Below, piece after piece: positions 17,070 to 23,403 of a stretch of DNA of 33,618 nucleotides. The notes under the pieces were generated by a model. That model saw nothing but the letters and a program-made list of their open reading frames with translations, did no database searches and was not told the origin of the DNA. The DNA comes from an uncultured Sinobacteraceae bacterium (GTDB lineage: Bacteria; Pseudomonadota; Gammaproteobacteria; Steroidobacterales; Steroidobacteraceae), in assembly GCA_937902995.1 (NCBI GenBank), contig CALEKY010000041.1, positions 1-33,618 of the forward strand, in the 5' to 3' direction. Numbering within the stretch: the first letter of the stretch is position 1; the number at the start of each line of letters is the position of its first letter. A program made the translations under genes and the position numbers.

Positions 17070-17303
17070 TCAGATCGACGTAACGTAAGGAGAGGGGAGC
17101 GGCTCCAATTCGAACCCGACCATCTGCCGGGTGACTGGATCGATGACCGGTGCGCGGAGGAACGAGCCGGTCTGAATCGCTTGATTCGCGACCGTTGAGT
17201 CGAGGCTCACAGGGTGCGGATCCCCCTTGCTGAGCTCATTGCGCACGAGGAGCTGCGGCTTTTCCGCGTCCTCGAACAACCAACCGACGACTTCGCATTT
17301 CAT
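17070..17303 (-). CDS. small protein of unknown function
   Basis: 77 residues, beginning MKCEVVGWLFEDAEKPQLLVR and rich in acidic residues. It has no signal peptide or membrane helix and no motif that I recognise. ATG 17303 is favoured over an upstream ATG (17330) because an AGGTGGGA ribosome-binding site lies at the right distance. Composition and codon use look like the neighbouring genes. It is convergent with atoE. Confidence 0.55.
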   Translation of the reverse strand: MKCEVVGWLFEDAEKPQLLVRNELSKGDPHPVSLDSTVANQAIQTGSFLRAPVIDPVTRQMVGFELEPLPSPYVTSI

Positions 17304-17617
17304 GACAGATCCCACCTGAGTTCCATACACGGGCTTTTTGCAATGGCCGTGCCAGGAGTTAACTCAATGTAGATTCAGGGGGTTGTGCGTGCTCCGCATG
17401 AGGCCGATTTGGACAGAAATTGTCATGTCCCGACCATTGGCAGCTTCCGTCTTTGGCTGGCGACAGTAGGAAACGCCACCGATTTCACAGCCTGCACCAT
17501 GCGCCTGAGACCTACCTCACGCTCGCTCTGGAGCGCCGGGATTGCGACGTTTTCTGCCGAAGGGTCCGAATGGGGTAAGGTATGCCGACCGACAAGAACG
17601 TTTAGGGGGATCCGGCG
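17304..17617. other. gene-free stretch before the glutathione peroxidase
   Basis: About 310 bases between divergent genes, somewhat lower in GC than its surroundings. It presumably holds the promoters for both, but no site is convincing. The AGGGGGA ribosome-binding site of the peroxidase is at the right edge. Confidence 0.3.
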
Positions 17618-18166
17618 ATGCGCGTCGTAACGACCTTATTGCTGAGCTTGTGCGCTTTTTCCGTGTGGGCCGCCGACTGCCGGTCGACCGATATCGACGT
17701 GACGCACAAGCGTCTACTCGGTCCCGAAGAGAACCTCTGCGAGACCTACGGCGGCCAGGTGCTGCTCGTGACGAACGTCGCAAGCAAATGCGGCTTCACG
17801 CCGCAATACGAAGGTCTCGAGAAGCTCTATCAGACGTACAAAGATCGCGGTCTCGTGGTGCTCGGCTTTCCGTCCGGCGATTTCGCCAACCAGGAGCTCG
17901 AGAGCGACAGCGAGATCCAAGAATTCTGCAAGCTGAACTACGGCGTGACGTTCCCGATGTTCAGCAAGTCTTCGGTGAAGGGCGATCAGGCCAATGCCTT
18001 GTTCAAGCGGTTGAGCGCAAAGACAGGCAAGGAGCCGAACTGGAATTTCAACAAGTATCTGGTCGGCCGCGACGGTAAAGTGATCGCGCACTTCGGCAGC
18101 CGAGTCGAGCCGACGAGCGACGAATTGAAACAGGCAATCGAAGCTGCGCTCGGTACGTCGAGCTAA
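17618..18166 (+). CDS. periplasmic glutathione peroxidase family protein
   Basis: 182-residue thiol peroxidase of the GPx family with an N-terminal signal peptide (1-19, cleavage after VWAA). The peroxidatic Cys58 lies in NVASKCGFTPQY. Gln92 (in FANQELES) and Trp142/Asn143 (in NWNFNKYLV) complete the catalytic tetrad. The usual FPCNQF motif is changed to FPSGDFANQ, so the Cys of that motif is absent. Extra cysteines occur near the mature N-terminus (21, 41) and at 104. It should reduce hydroperoxides in the periplasm, probably with a thioredoxin-like donor. The ribosome-binding site is AGGGGGA. It is convergent with the NnrU-like gene, with a strong hairpin between. Confidence 0.92.
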   Translation: MRVVTTLLLSLCAFSVWAADCRSTDIDVTHKRLLGPEENLCETYGGQVLLVTNVASKCGFTPQYEGLEKLYQTYKDRGLVVLGFPSGDFANQELESDSEIQEFCKLNYGVTFPMFSKSSVKGDQANALFKRLSAKTGKEPNWNFNKYLVGRDGKVIAHFGSRVEPTSDELKQAIEAALGTSS

Positions 18167-18196
18167 GCCCTGCATTCATCGTTCGATAAGCGGCTG

Positions 18197-18236
18197 CGCG
18201 TCGGAGATGAGTGCCGAGGCAGCTCATTCCGACGCG
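18197..18236. terminator. long hairpin between convergent peroxidase and NnrU genes
   Basis: 18197-18211 pairs with 18223-18236 with a single bulged G, leaving an 11-base loop. It sits between two convergent stop codons and could end transcription on both strands. There is no T run. Confidence 0.55.
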
Positions 18237-18243
18237 TGCCAAG

Positions 18244-18816
18244 TTACATCGCAAACGGATACACGCCGATCAGTCTGACGTGCAGCCACCGCGCGAAGAC
18301 GAAGAACACGATGAGGCCAAGTACGACCGCGATGACGTCGTTCAGCTTGGACGGCGGTGCGGTCTTCAAATCGGGCTGCGTGCGATGTTTGAGCGAGATT
18401 CGATCGGCTACGGCCCACACGAGGAAGCCGCCGAACAACAGCACATCGTGCAGCATGCCGTTCGCGATCAAGTGAGCGAGCGCCCAGGCCTTCGTGCCGG
18501 CAAGCATCGGATGCTTGAGCGTCGTCTTGATCCGGCCCGGTAAGTACGCCGCGAAGATCAACGGGAACACCGGCAGCATCAGCAGCGCGCTCAAGTGCCG
18601 TGTCCACACCGGAGGCGCGTACAGCACAACCGGATCCAGCCGCGCCTGGCCGTAGCCGTAGATGATGAGTCCGAAACCGATGAGCGCGATTACGGCATAG
18701 ATGGCCTTCCATCCGATGCCGAGTCGCTGACGCATTTGCTCGCGCCAATTGGGCGCGACGATGGCCACGGAATGGATGCCGAGGAACAACACGAGACCGG
18801 TGATCAAGTAGCCCAT
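18244..18816 (-). CDS. NnrU family membrane protein
   Basis: 190-residue inner-membrane protein of the NnrU family, originally linked to nitric oxide/denitrification metabolism and more widely related to NnrU/isoprenylcysteine methyltransferase-like membrane proteins. About six helices are visible (LITGLVLFLGIHSVAIV, AIYAVIALIGFGLIIYGYG, LSALLMLPVFPLIFAAYL, VLLFGGFLVWAVAD, NDVIAVVLGLIVFFVFARW). The motif RIKTTLKHPMLAGTKAWALAHLIANG is typical. ATG 18816 is chosen over an upstream start at 18843 because a GGGAG ribosome-binding site precedes it and the first helix begins immediately. No denitrification genes are nearby. Confidence 0.88.
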   Translation of the reverse strand: MGYLITGLVLFLGIHSVAIVAPNWREQMRQRLGIGWKAIYAVIALIGFGLIIYGYGQARLDPVVLYAPPVWTRHLSALLMLPVFPLIFAAYLPGRIKTTLKHPMLAGTKAWALAHLIANGMLHDVLLFGGFLVWAVADRISLKHRTQPDLKTAPPSKLNDVIAVVLGLIVFFVFARWLHVRLIGVYPFAM

Positions 18817-18903
18817 GTTTCGAATCTCCCTCGAGGACGACACGAAGCATAGCTATGGATCGCCTGTCCGCGCGAGAGCATCATCGGCTCGAGGCGGGCG
18901 GAC

Positions 18904-19113
18904 ATGCAGCAACCGATTACCGGATTCCATGTCGATGAAGAGAACCACTGGGTCGCAGAGCTCGCCTGCGGACATTTCCAGCATGTCCGTCACGATCCAC
19001 CCTGGACGCTGCGGCCGTGGGTCGTGACTGAGGAGGGTCGCGCCGCCGCGCTCGGGCGATTGCTCGATTGCAAGAAGTGCGATGCCGGGGCGCCGCCCGA
19101 CAAGCGCGACTAA
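18904..19113 (+). CDS. DUF3565 family small protein
   Basis: 69 residues matching the DUF3565 pattern: ITGFHVDEENHWVAELACGH at the start, QHVRHDPPWTLRPWV in the middle and LDCKKCD near the end. The conserved Cys/His set (ACGHFQH and CKKC) suggests a small zinc-binding protein. Function is unknown in the family. Its stop codon overlaps the stop codon of the convergent ybiI gene. Confidence 0.88.
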   Translation: MQQPITGFHVDEENHWVAELACGHFQHVRHDPPWTLRPWVVTEEGRAAALGRLLDCKKCDAGAPPDKRD

Positions 19114-19376
19114 CGGAGTTGGCTGTCCTTGCTGCCGCGCCGGTTGTAGCCGGTGAAATTCTGGGCTTCGCGATCGTGCGATTCCTGGCACGCAATGCAG
19201 AGCCGCACGCCGGGGATGGCCTTCTGTCGCGCTTCGGGGATGCTCGCTCCGCACTCGGCGCAGTGGGTCAGACTCAGCCCAGTCGGCAAACGGCTCTGCG
19301 CACGACGAACCGCGTCCGTGACCGTCGCTTCGATCTGATCGTGTACTGCACCGTCGCCTGCCCAACCCGTCGCCAT
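19110..19376 (-). CDS. ybiI: DksA/TraR-type zinc-finger protein YbiI
   Basis: 88 residues, the same length as E. coli YbiI, with the C4 zinc finger of the DksA/TraR family: Cys39, Cys42, Cys60 and Cys63 in HCAECGASIPEARQKAIPG and VRLCIACQ. The N-terminus MATGWAGDGAVHDQIEATV and the C-terminal NRRGSKDSQLR match the YbiI type closely. It lacks the DksA coiled coil and so is TraR-sized. It may bind the RNA polymerase secondary channel, but for YbiI this is not established. ATG 19376 follows a GGAG ribosome-binding site. Its stop overlaps the DUF3565 stop by 3 bases. Confidence 0.92.
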   Translation of the reverse strand: MATGWAGDGAVHDQIEATVTDAVRRAQSRLPTGLSLTHCAECGASIPEARQKAIPGVRLCIACQESHDREAQNFTGYNRRGSKDSQLR

Positions 19377-19571
19377 TGCCGTCTCCGTTGAGAGCTACTG
19401 CACATGATGGTCGGCAGGCGAGCGATTGCAAGACCCTTGTTGCAGTGTGTCGAGCGTGCTGCGGAATCTAGCTTGCGTTCTGGCGAGAGGCTGACCCGAT
19501 CCAGAGGGATTGCCTGATGGCCGCTCCGGGAAGGCCGATGCAGGCTTTCCTCGACGAGAAGGAGTTCTGCG

Positions 19572-19931
19572 ATGCCCGAACAAGTTTCCTTGACCCTCGG
19601 ATTGCTGACGGCACTCACCGTTTGGCTGGCGCTCAAGCAGGCGTTTGCCGCTCATCGTGCGGCGAAGCAGCGCTTGATCGTGCAGGTCGGCGCGACATGC
19701 TTGGGCAAGGTCGTTGCCATCCAGCACCCATTCATGCTGGACGAGTGCATACGCGTTTATTTCGATTTCGTGCCGACCGGAATGAATGAACCCGTTCGGG
19801 TCTGCCATATCGCGCCGCGCAATGCGATCGAGTCGAATCGATCGCTGCCGGCGACGGGGTCGACGGTTACGATTCGTTATTTACCTGAACAGCCGCGCCA
19901 AGCGGTCATCGGCAAGCTCGTCGCGCAATAA
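19572..19931 (+). CDS. single-helix membrane protein of unknown function
   Basis: 119 residues with one N-terminal hydrophobic segment (LTLGLLTALTVWLALKQAF) and a C-terminal beta-rich part (ATCLGKVVAIQHPFML, IRVYFDFVP, TVTIRYLPEQPRQAVI). The TVTIRYLPEQP stretch resembles DUF3592-type domains (usually V-x-V-x-Y-x-P), but the rest is not clear enough to assign. A perfect AAGGAG ribosome-binding site lies 7 bases before ATG 19572. It is convergent with a small secreted protein, with a hairpin region between. Confidence 0.72.
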   Translation: MPEQVSLTLGLLTALTVWLALKQAFAAHRAAKQRLIVQVGATCLGKVVAIQHPFMLDECIRVYFDFVPTGMNEPVRVCHIAPRNAIESNRSLPATGSTVTIRYLPEQPRQAVIGKLVAQ

Positions 19932-19934
19932 CGA

Positions 19935-19972
19935 TCGCTCTCGCAGGCACCGAGCGCATTCGCCGAGAGCGA
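19935..19972. terminator. hairpin in the convergent gap after 19931
   Basis: TCGCTCTCG (19935-19943) pairs perfectly with CGAGAGCGA (19964-19972); the 20-base loop is long. A second overlapping inverted pair (GCATTCG / CGAATGC) could compete. No T run. Confidence 0.35.
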
Positions 19973-20014
19973 CTCGACGAATGCGTCGTCGCTGATCTCT
20001 CGTGCTACGCGCCG

Positions 20015-20335
20015 TTACTCCTGCAGCTTCACGCCGCGCTCGGCTGCGCGCTTTTCCATCGCCTTGCGATGCTCTTGACGCGCTTGCTCGCGTGCAGCCG
20101 GATCCTTGATGGAGAACATGAGCGCCCGGTAGCCGTTGATTTCCGTGTCGGTCATCAGCTCGTAACCGGGAATGCGCTTCCCATCGCGATCGTACATGCG
20201 AGGATTGTCCGCAGGCGTTGTGGCTGTCGTTGTTGCGGATGTCGATTCCGGTTCTTCGGCGAAGACCGGTGCGCCAACGAGCGCGAACAGGAGCGCTCCA
20301 GCGCAGACCCTCGACAGGCTGGAAAGGCTCTTCAT
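20015..20335 (-). CDS. small secreted protein of unknown function
   Basis: 106 residues with a signal peptide (1-26, ending PVFAEE), a Thr/Ser-rich linker and a charged C-terminal helix (DTEINGYRALMFSIKDPAAREQARQEHRKAMEKRAAERGV). The segment RMYDRDGKRIPGYELMTDTEINGYRALM followed by a REQ..EH..AM pattern recurs in small periplasmic proteins of related gammaproteobacteria; no function is known to me. ATG 20335 has a GGGGGA ribosome-binding site, which decides against the upstream start at 20386. Confidence 0.78.
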   Translation of the reverse strand: MKSLSSLSRVCAGALLFALVGAPVFAEEPESTSATTTATTPADNPRMYDRDGKRIPGYELMTDTEINGYRALMFSIKDPAAREQARQEHRKAMEKRAAERGVKLQE

Positions 20336-20418
20336 GTTGCAAATCCCCCGAGAACAAAGAGCGCCACCCAGGTGTGGCGCGCCCAATTCCAGCCAGGGGC
20401 GTCGGGAGGTTCACTGCG

Positions 20419-20446
20419 GGAATCCGCGTGCTCGTTTGCGGATTCC
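20419..20446 (-). terminator. hairpin after the DAHP synthase gene
   Basis: GGAATCCGC (20419-20427) pairs perfectly with GCGGATTCC (20438-20446) over 10 bases, 18 bases past the aroG stop. No T run. Confidence 0.45.
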
Positions 20447-20464
20447 GCGTGATTTCACCCGGCT

Positions 20465-21562
20465 TTATGCCGTTGCTTCAGATACGGCGCGGCGAGTTTT
20501 CAGTTCTTTACCAACGCGGCGTTGTTTCACCGCGCGGGCGAGGCGCTCCAGCACGGCAACAGAAGTTGCCCAATCGATGCAGCCGTCAGTGATGCTCTGT
20601 CCGTAGACGAGAGGACGTCCCGGAACCAGATCCTGTCGGCCGCCGACCAGATTGCTTTCGATCATCACGCCCAGAATGCGGTGCGCGCCGCCTTCGATCT
20701 GCGTGGCGATGTCCTCGATGACGAGCGGCTGATTCTCCGGGCGCTTGTTGCTGTTGCCGTGGCTGACGTCGATCATCACGCGCGGCTCGAGTCTTGCAGC
20801 TTCGAGTTGCCGTGCGACCTCGTCGACGTGCGCTGCGGAATAGTTCGGCGTCTTGCCGCCGCGCAGAATGACGTGGCAATCCGCATTGCCGCTGGTCGCA
20901 GCGATCGCGCTGTGACCTTGTTTCGTGACGGCCAGGAAATGATGCGGATGCGCCGCTGCGAGCACGGCATCGATCGCGATTTTCACATTGCCGTCGGTGC
21001 CGTTCTTGAAACCGATCGGGCACGACAGTCCCGAAGCGAGCTCGCGATGCACTTGGCTTTCGGTGGTGCGTGCGCCGATGGCGCCCCAGGCGACGAGATC
21101 GGCGATGTATTGCGGCGTGATCATGTCGAGGAATTCGCACGCCGCCGGCAAACCGAGTTGATTGATCTCGAGCAGCAATCCGCGTGCACGACGCAGGCCC
21201 TCGTTGATGTTGAAGCTGCCGTCGAGATTCGGATCGTTGATCAAGCCTTTCCAGCCGACGGTGGTGCGAGGTTTCTCGAAATACACTCGCATGATGATCT
21301 CGAGCGTGTCGGCGTGCCGCTCGCGTTGTTCCTTCAAGCGGTTGGCGTAATCGAGCGCGGCGGCCGGATCGTGAATCGAGCACGGTCCGATCACGACCGC
21401 GAGCCGATCGTCCTTGCCGCGCAAGATGCGTTGAAACGCTTGGCGAGCCGCTGCGACCGTGATGGATGCAGGTTCGGTGATGGCGAACTCGCGCATCAAC
21501 GCTTCGGGGGTCGTGAGCTCCCTGATCTCGCGAATGCGCAAGTCGTCGGTACGAATGTTCAC
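20465..21562 (-). CDS. aroG: 3-deoxy-7-phosphoheptulonate (DAHP) synthase, class I
   Basis: 365-residue AroG/AroF/AroH-type enzyme, joining phosphoenolpyruvate and erythrose 4-phosphate in the first step of the shikimate pathway. Active-site segments are complete: VVIGPCSIHDP, YFEKPRTTVGWKG, GARTTESQ, IGFKNGTDG, LRGGKTPNY, DVSHGNSNK and ESNLVGGRQD. Which aromatic end product inhibits the enzyme cannot be read directly. The C-terminus is some 15 residues longer than in E. coli AroG (350). Start is GTG 21562 with GGAG seven bases upstream. The aromatic leader peptide and attenuator upstream argue for control by charged aromatic tRNAs. No other shikimate gene is adjacent. Confidence 0.95.
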   Translation of the reverse strand: MNIRTDDLRIREIRELTTPEALMREFAITEPASITVAAARQAFQRILRGKDDRLAVVIGPCSIHDPAAALDYANRLKEQRERHADTLEIIMRVYFEKPRTTVGWKGLINDPNLDGSFNINEGLRRARGLLLEINQLGLPAACEFLDMITPQYIADLVAWGAIGARTTESQVHRELASGLSCPIGFKNGTDGNVKIAIDAVLAAAHPHHFLAVTKQGHSAIAATSGNADCHVILRGGKTPNYSAAHVDEVARQLEAARLEPRVMIDVSHGNSNKRPENQPLVIEDIATQIEGGAHRILGVMIESNLVGGRQDLVPGRPLVYGQSITDGCIDWATSVAVLERLARAVKQRRVGKELKTRRAVSEATA

Positions 21563-21615
21563 AGCAAGGCTCCTCGAGCGGCAGCGCCGCGGTTGTCAGT
21601 TCGCCGAGCCGGACC

Positions 21616-21648
21616 AAAAAAAAACCGCCAGAGGGCTGGCGGTTTTTT
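21616..21648 (-). terminator. attenuator terminator upstream of aroG
   Basis: On the minus strand CCGCCAG (21636-21642) pairs with CTGGCGG (21625-21631) across a CCCT loop, extended by A-U pairs, and is followed by nine U (21624-21616). It is the only textbook intrinsic terminator in the window. It lies between the leader peptide stop and the aroG start, 54 bases before the GTG, so it acts on aroG rather than after a gene. Confidence 0.9.
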
Positions 21649-21701
21649 CAGTCGGGCTCGGAGTTTCGTCGATTTCAGGCCGTACCCAATCCTTCCGCCA
21701 G
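21625..21701 (-). promoter_or_regulatory. antiterminator pairing in the aroG leader
   Basis: The leader region carries CTGGCGG (21695-21701, minus strand), identical to the 3' arm of the terminator. It can therefore pair with the 5' arm CCGCCAG (21636-21642) and block the terminator. This arm overlaps codons 18-20 of the leader peptide, just after the aromatic codons, as expected for a trp/phe-type attenuator. A weak alternative pairing (GCAG with CTGC) could act as the protector stem. Confidence 0.75.
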
Positions 21702-21752
21702 CAGCGTCGGACCTGCGTAAAACCAGAATCGATAGAAACGGGCCGAATTCAT
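21675..21752 (-). CDS. aromatic leader peptide controlling aroG
   Basis: A 25-codon open frame (ATG 21752 to TGA 21675) whose product begins MNSARFYRFWFYAGP. Six of residues 6-12 are aromatic (Phe6, Tyr7, Phe9, Trp10, Phe11, Tyr12), with only Arg8 between. Such density is characteristic of attenuation leader peptides, like pheL or trpL, but here Phe, Tyr and Trp are all present. The stop codon lies 27 bases before the terminator stem. When charged Phe-, Tyr- or Trp-tRNA is scarce, a ribosome stalled on codons 6-12 would free the antiterminator arm and allow aroG transcription. The ribosome-binding site upstream is weak, which is the main doubt. Confidence 0.82.
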   Translation of the reverse strand: MNSARFYRFWFYAGPTLLAEGLGTA

Positions 21753-21797
21753 GGGGCCACTAGGTAACACAGGCAGGGAAGGGAGTGCAACTGTTTC

Positions 21798-21832
21798 GTG
21801 ACTCGTGATTCGTGAGTAGCGAGCGGTGTGGG
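21798..21832 (+). repeat. 7-bp tandem repeat (GTGATTC/GTGAGTA type)
   Basis: In-phase units start at 21798 (GTGACTC), 21805 (GTGATTC), 21812 (GTGAGTA), 21819 (GCGAGCG) and 21826 (GTGTGGG). The tract is upstream of the aromatic leader peptide, in the gap that also holds the 3' end of the next gene. A GGGG/CCCC hairpin follows. Confidence 0.65.
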
Positions 21833-21936
21833 GAGCTAACCCCAGGCCCTAACTCGGGCTCGGGGTATTGGCGTCTAGCGCTAAGTTTGGAACTGAAGCC
21901 TTCGTCGAGCAGACGCGGCGCTCATGCCGCCCTCTC

Positions 21937-21955
21937 GGATCACGAATCACCTCAC
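21937..21955 (-). repeat. 7-bp repeat starting at the 21952 gene stop
   Basis: On the minus strand, units GTGATTC and GTGATCC (with a partial unit GTGAG that contains the TGA stop) run directly out of the end of the hydrolase gene. A GCGGC/GCCGC hairpin lies just beyond. Confidence 0.55.
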
Positions 21956-23067
21956 AAGTGCTTCAAGAACCACTCCGCCGCTGCATTGGCGCTGATCTCG
22001 AACGGCTCGTTCGAGTACATCTCGAAATGGCTGATGCCGGGGACGACGATGAGGTTCTTGTGTTTTGCGGGGACGCGCTCGATCGCTTGCTTGACGCCTT
22101 CGAGCGGAATCAGCTCGTCGTGTTCGGCATGCACGACTTGATAGGGCACGTCGATCTTCGTCGCCCAGAAGCCGACGTAGTTCTCTTGAAAGGCTTGTGC
22201 CTGCTCGAACTGATCCGTCGCGAAATAGCGCGAGAAACCGGTGACGTACTCTTTGCCTTGGCCTTCGCGGGCGCGCTTGATGGCATCTTCGAGTGCGGGA
22301 CCGGTCAAGCGATGTCGGCCATTGATCGTCGCGGGACCGGTGATCGCCGGAATCTGAATCGAGACGGCCTTTACGCGTCCGTCCTGGCCTGCGACGACCG
22401 TGGCATTACCGCCTGCAAGACTCGAACCCCAGATGCCGATGCGATTGCGATCGACGCCCGGTTCGCCTTGGATGTACGAAATCGCGTTGCGCATGTCCTG
22501 CTGCTGTTCCTGCGGAATCAGCTTCGTTCGCTTGATGCGCACTTCCGTCGTTCGATATTCGAAGCGCTGGTCGTCGCGCTGCACGCCGCCGCCGATCACG
22601 GGATTCACGAGCTCAGGGAAGCCTTCGGAAAAGCCCCAGCCGCGATAATCGATCGCCATTGCGACCAAGCCTTTCTCAGCGAATCGATTCGCGTATTTCT
22701 CGATCGATACGTGCGTGCCGCCGTAGCCTTGGCCGAGCACCACGGCTGGAATGCCGGGTTTTGCATCGGGATTGAAATTCTTCGGATAGAAGATCTTCGC
22801 GTAACACGCGATGCCTTGGCTGAAGTACACGACCTCCTTGGTCGTGACGCCATCGCCGAGGACGTATTTGTAATCCTTCGGCCGCAAACCGTTCTGAACG
22901 ACTCTGCCGTCGCTGGCTTTCGCCGTTTCCGGCGGCGTGCCGATCTCGAGCGCAGGGCGCGGCGGTCTCGGTGCCGGCTTCGCTCCGTCGCCGGTGAGCT
23001 CGTCAGGTTGGATTACTTGCGCGCCGCTGGCCAAAGCCAACACGGCCATTGCGAAGAACGTGGACAT
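21952..23067 (-). CDS. secreted alpha/beta hydrolase (dienelactone hydrolase/S15-like)
   Basis: 371 residues with a signal peptide (about 1-16) and an alpha/beta hydrolase fold. After a linker, the core begins near 70. The oxyanion region GQGYGGTH is at 112-119, and YRGWGFSEG at 141-149 resembles S15/CocE-type peptidase-esterases. Nucleophile Ser216 lies in GSSLAGG, acid Asp317 in HAEHDELIP and His347 in GISHFEMY. The substrate (ester, peptide or other) is unknown. ATG 23067 follows a GGGG ribosome-binding site. Its stop opens into a 7-bp repeat tract. It lies upstream of the aroG leader on the same strand but about 200 bases away, so it is probably separate. Confidence 0.88.
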   Translation of the reverse strand: MSTFFAMAVLALASGAQVIQPDELTGDGAKPAPRPPRPALEIGTPPETAKASDGRVVQNGLRPKDYKYVLGDGVTTKEVVYFSQGIACYAKIFYPKNFNPDAKPGIPAVVLGQGYGGTHVSIEKYANRFAEKGLVAMAIDYRGWGFSEGFPELVNPVIGGGVQRDDQRFEYRTTEVRIKRTKLIPQEQQQDMRNAISYIQGEPGVDRNRIGIWGSSLAGGNATVVAGQDGRVKAVSIQIPAITGPATINGRHRLTGPALEDAIKRAREGQGKEYVTGFSRYFATDQFEQAQAFQENYVGFWATKIDVPYQVVHAEHDELIPLEGVKQAIERVPAKHKNLIVVPGISHFEMYSNEPFEISANAAAEWFLKHL

Positions 23068-23403
23068 GCTGCGATCCCCTGAATCCGCCGAGGCTGGCGT
23101 ACTTTCAGACAGCGCATGCGCGGTGTCCAGGCGCGCACAACTTTCTTGGCAAAGGGCTCGAGGCGCGGGCCTTTGCGCCGAAGGGCAGATGCAATGCTCC
23201 GATCACGGTCCCATACATTGAGTCAATGGCGGTTTTCGGCTCCTCCAGCTGACCAGTAAGTCAGAGCAACTGGAACACCGCGGGTGCTTTCGCGCCAAGT
23301 CCCGAACCCCACGCCCCAAGCCTCAGAATGAGACCTAGTTCAAACTTTGCCGAAATGCGTGCGACGTAATCTTGCCCGGTTGCACGTTTCTGCGGAGGGG
23401 CGC
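23068..23403. other. gene-free stretch between divergent hydrolase and M48 genes
   Basis: About 335 bases containing the promoters of two divergent genes. No convincing ORF, repeat or hairpin was seen. A GGAGGGG ribosome-binding site lies just before ATG 23404. Confidence 0.3.

Noticed and set aside
15548..17083. Long plus-strand frame over the atoE gene
   Set aside because: Arg/His-rich shadow of the transporter gene, which has clear family motifs in its own frame.
20522..21763. Plus-strand frame of about 410 codons antisense to aroG
   Set aside because: Covers the DAHP synthase and its leader; no motif and no ribosome-binding site.
21868..23082. Plus-strand frame of about 400 codons antisense to the secreted hydrolase
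   Set aside because: The minus-strand gene has signal peptide, catalytic triad and ribosome-binding site; the antisense frame has none of these.
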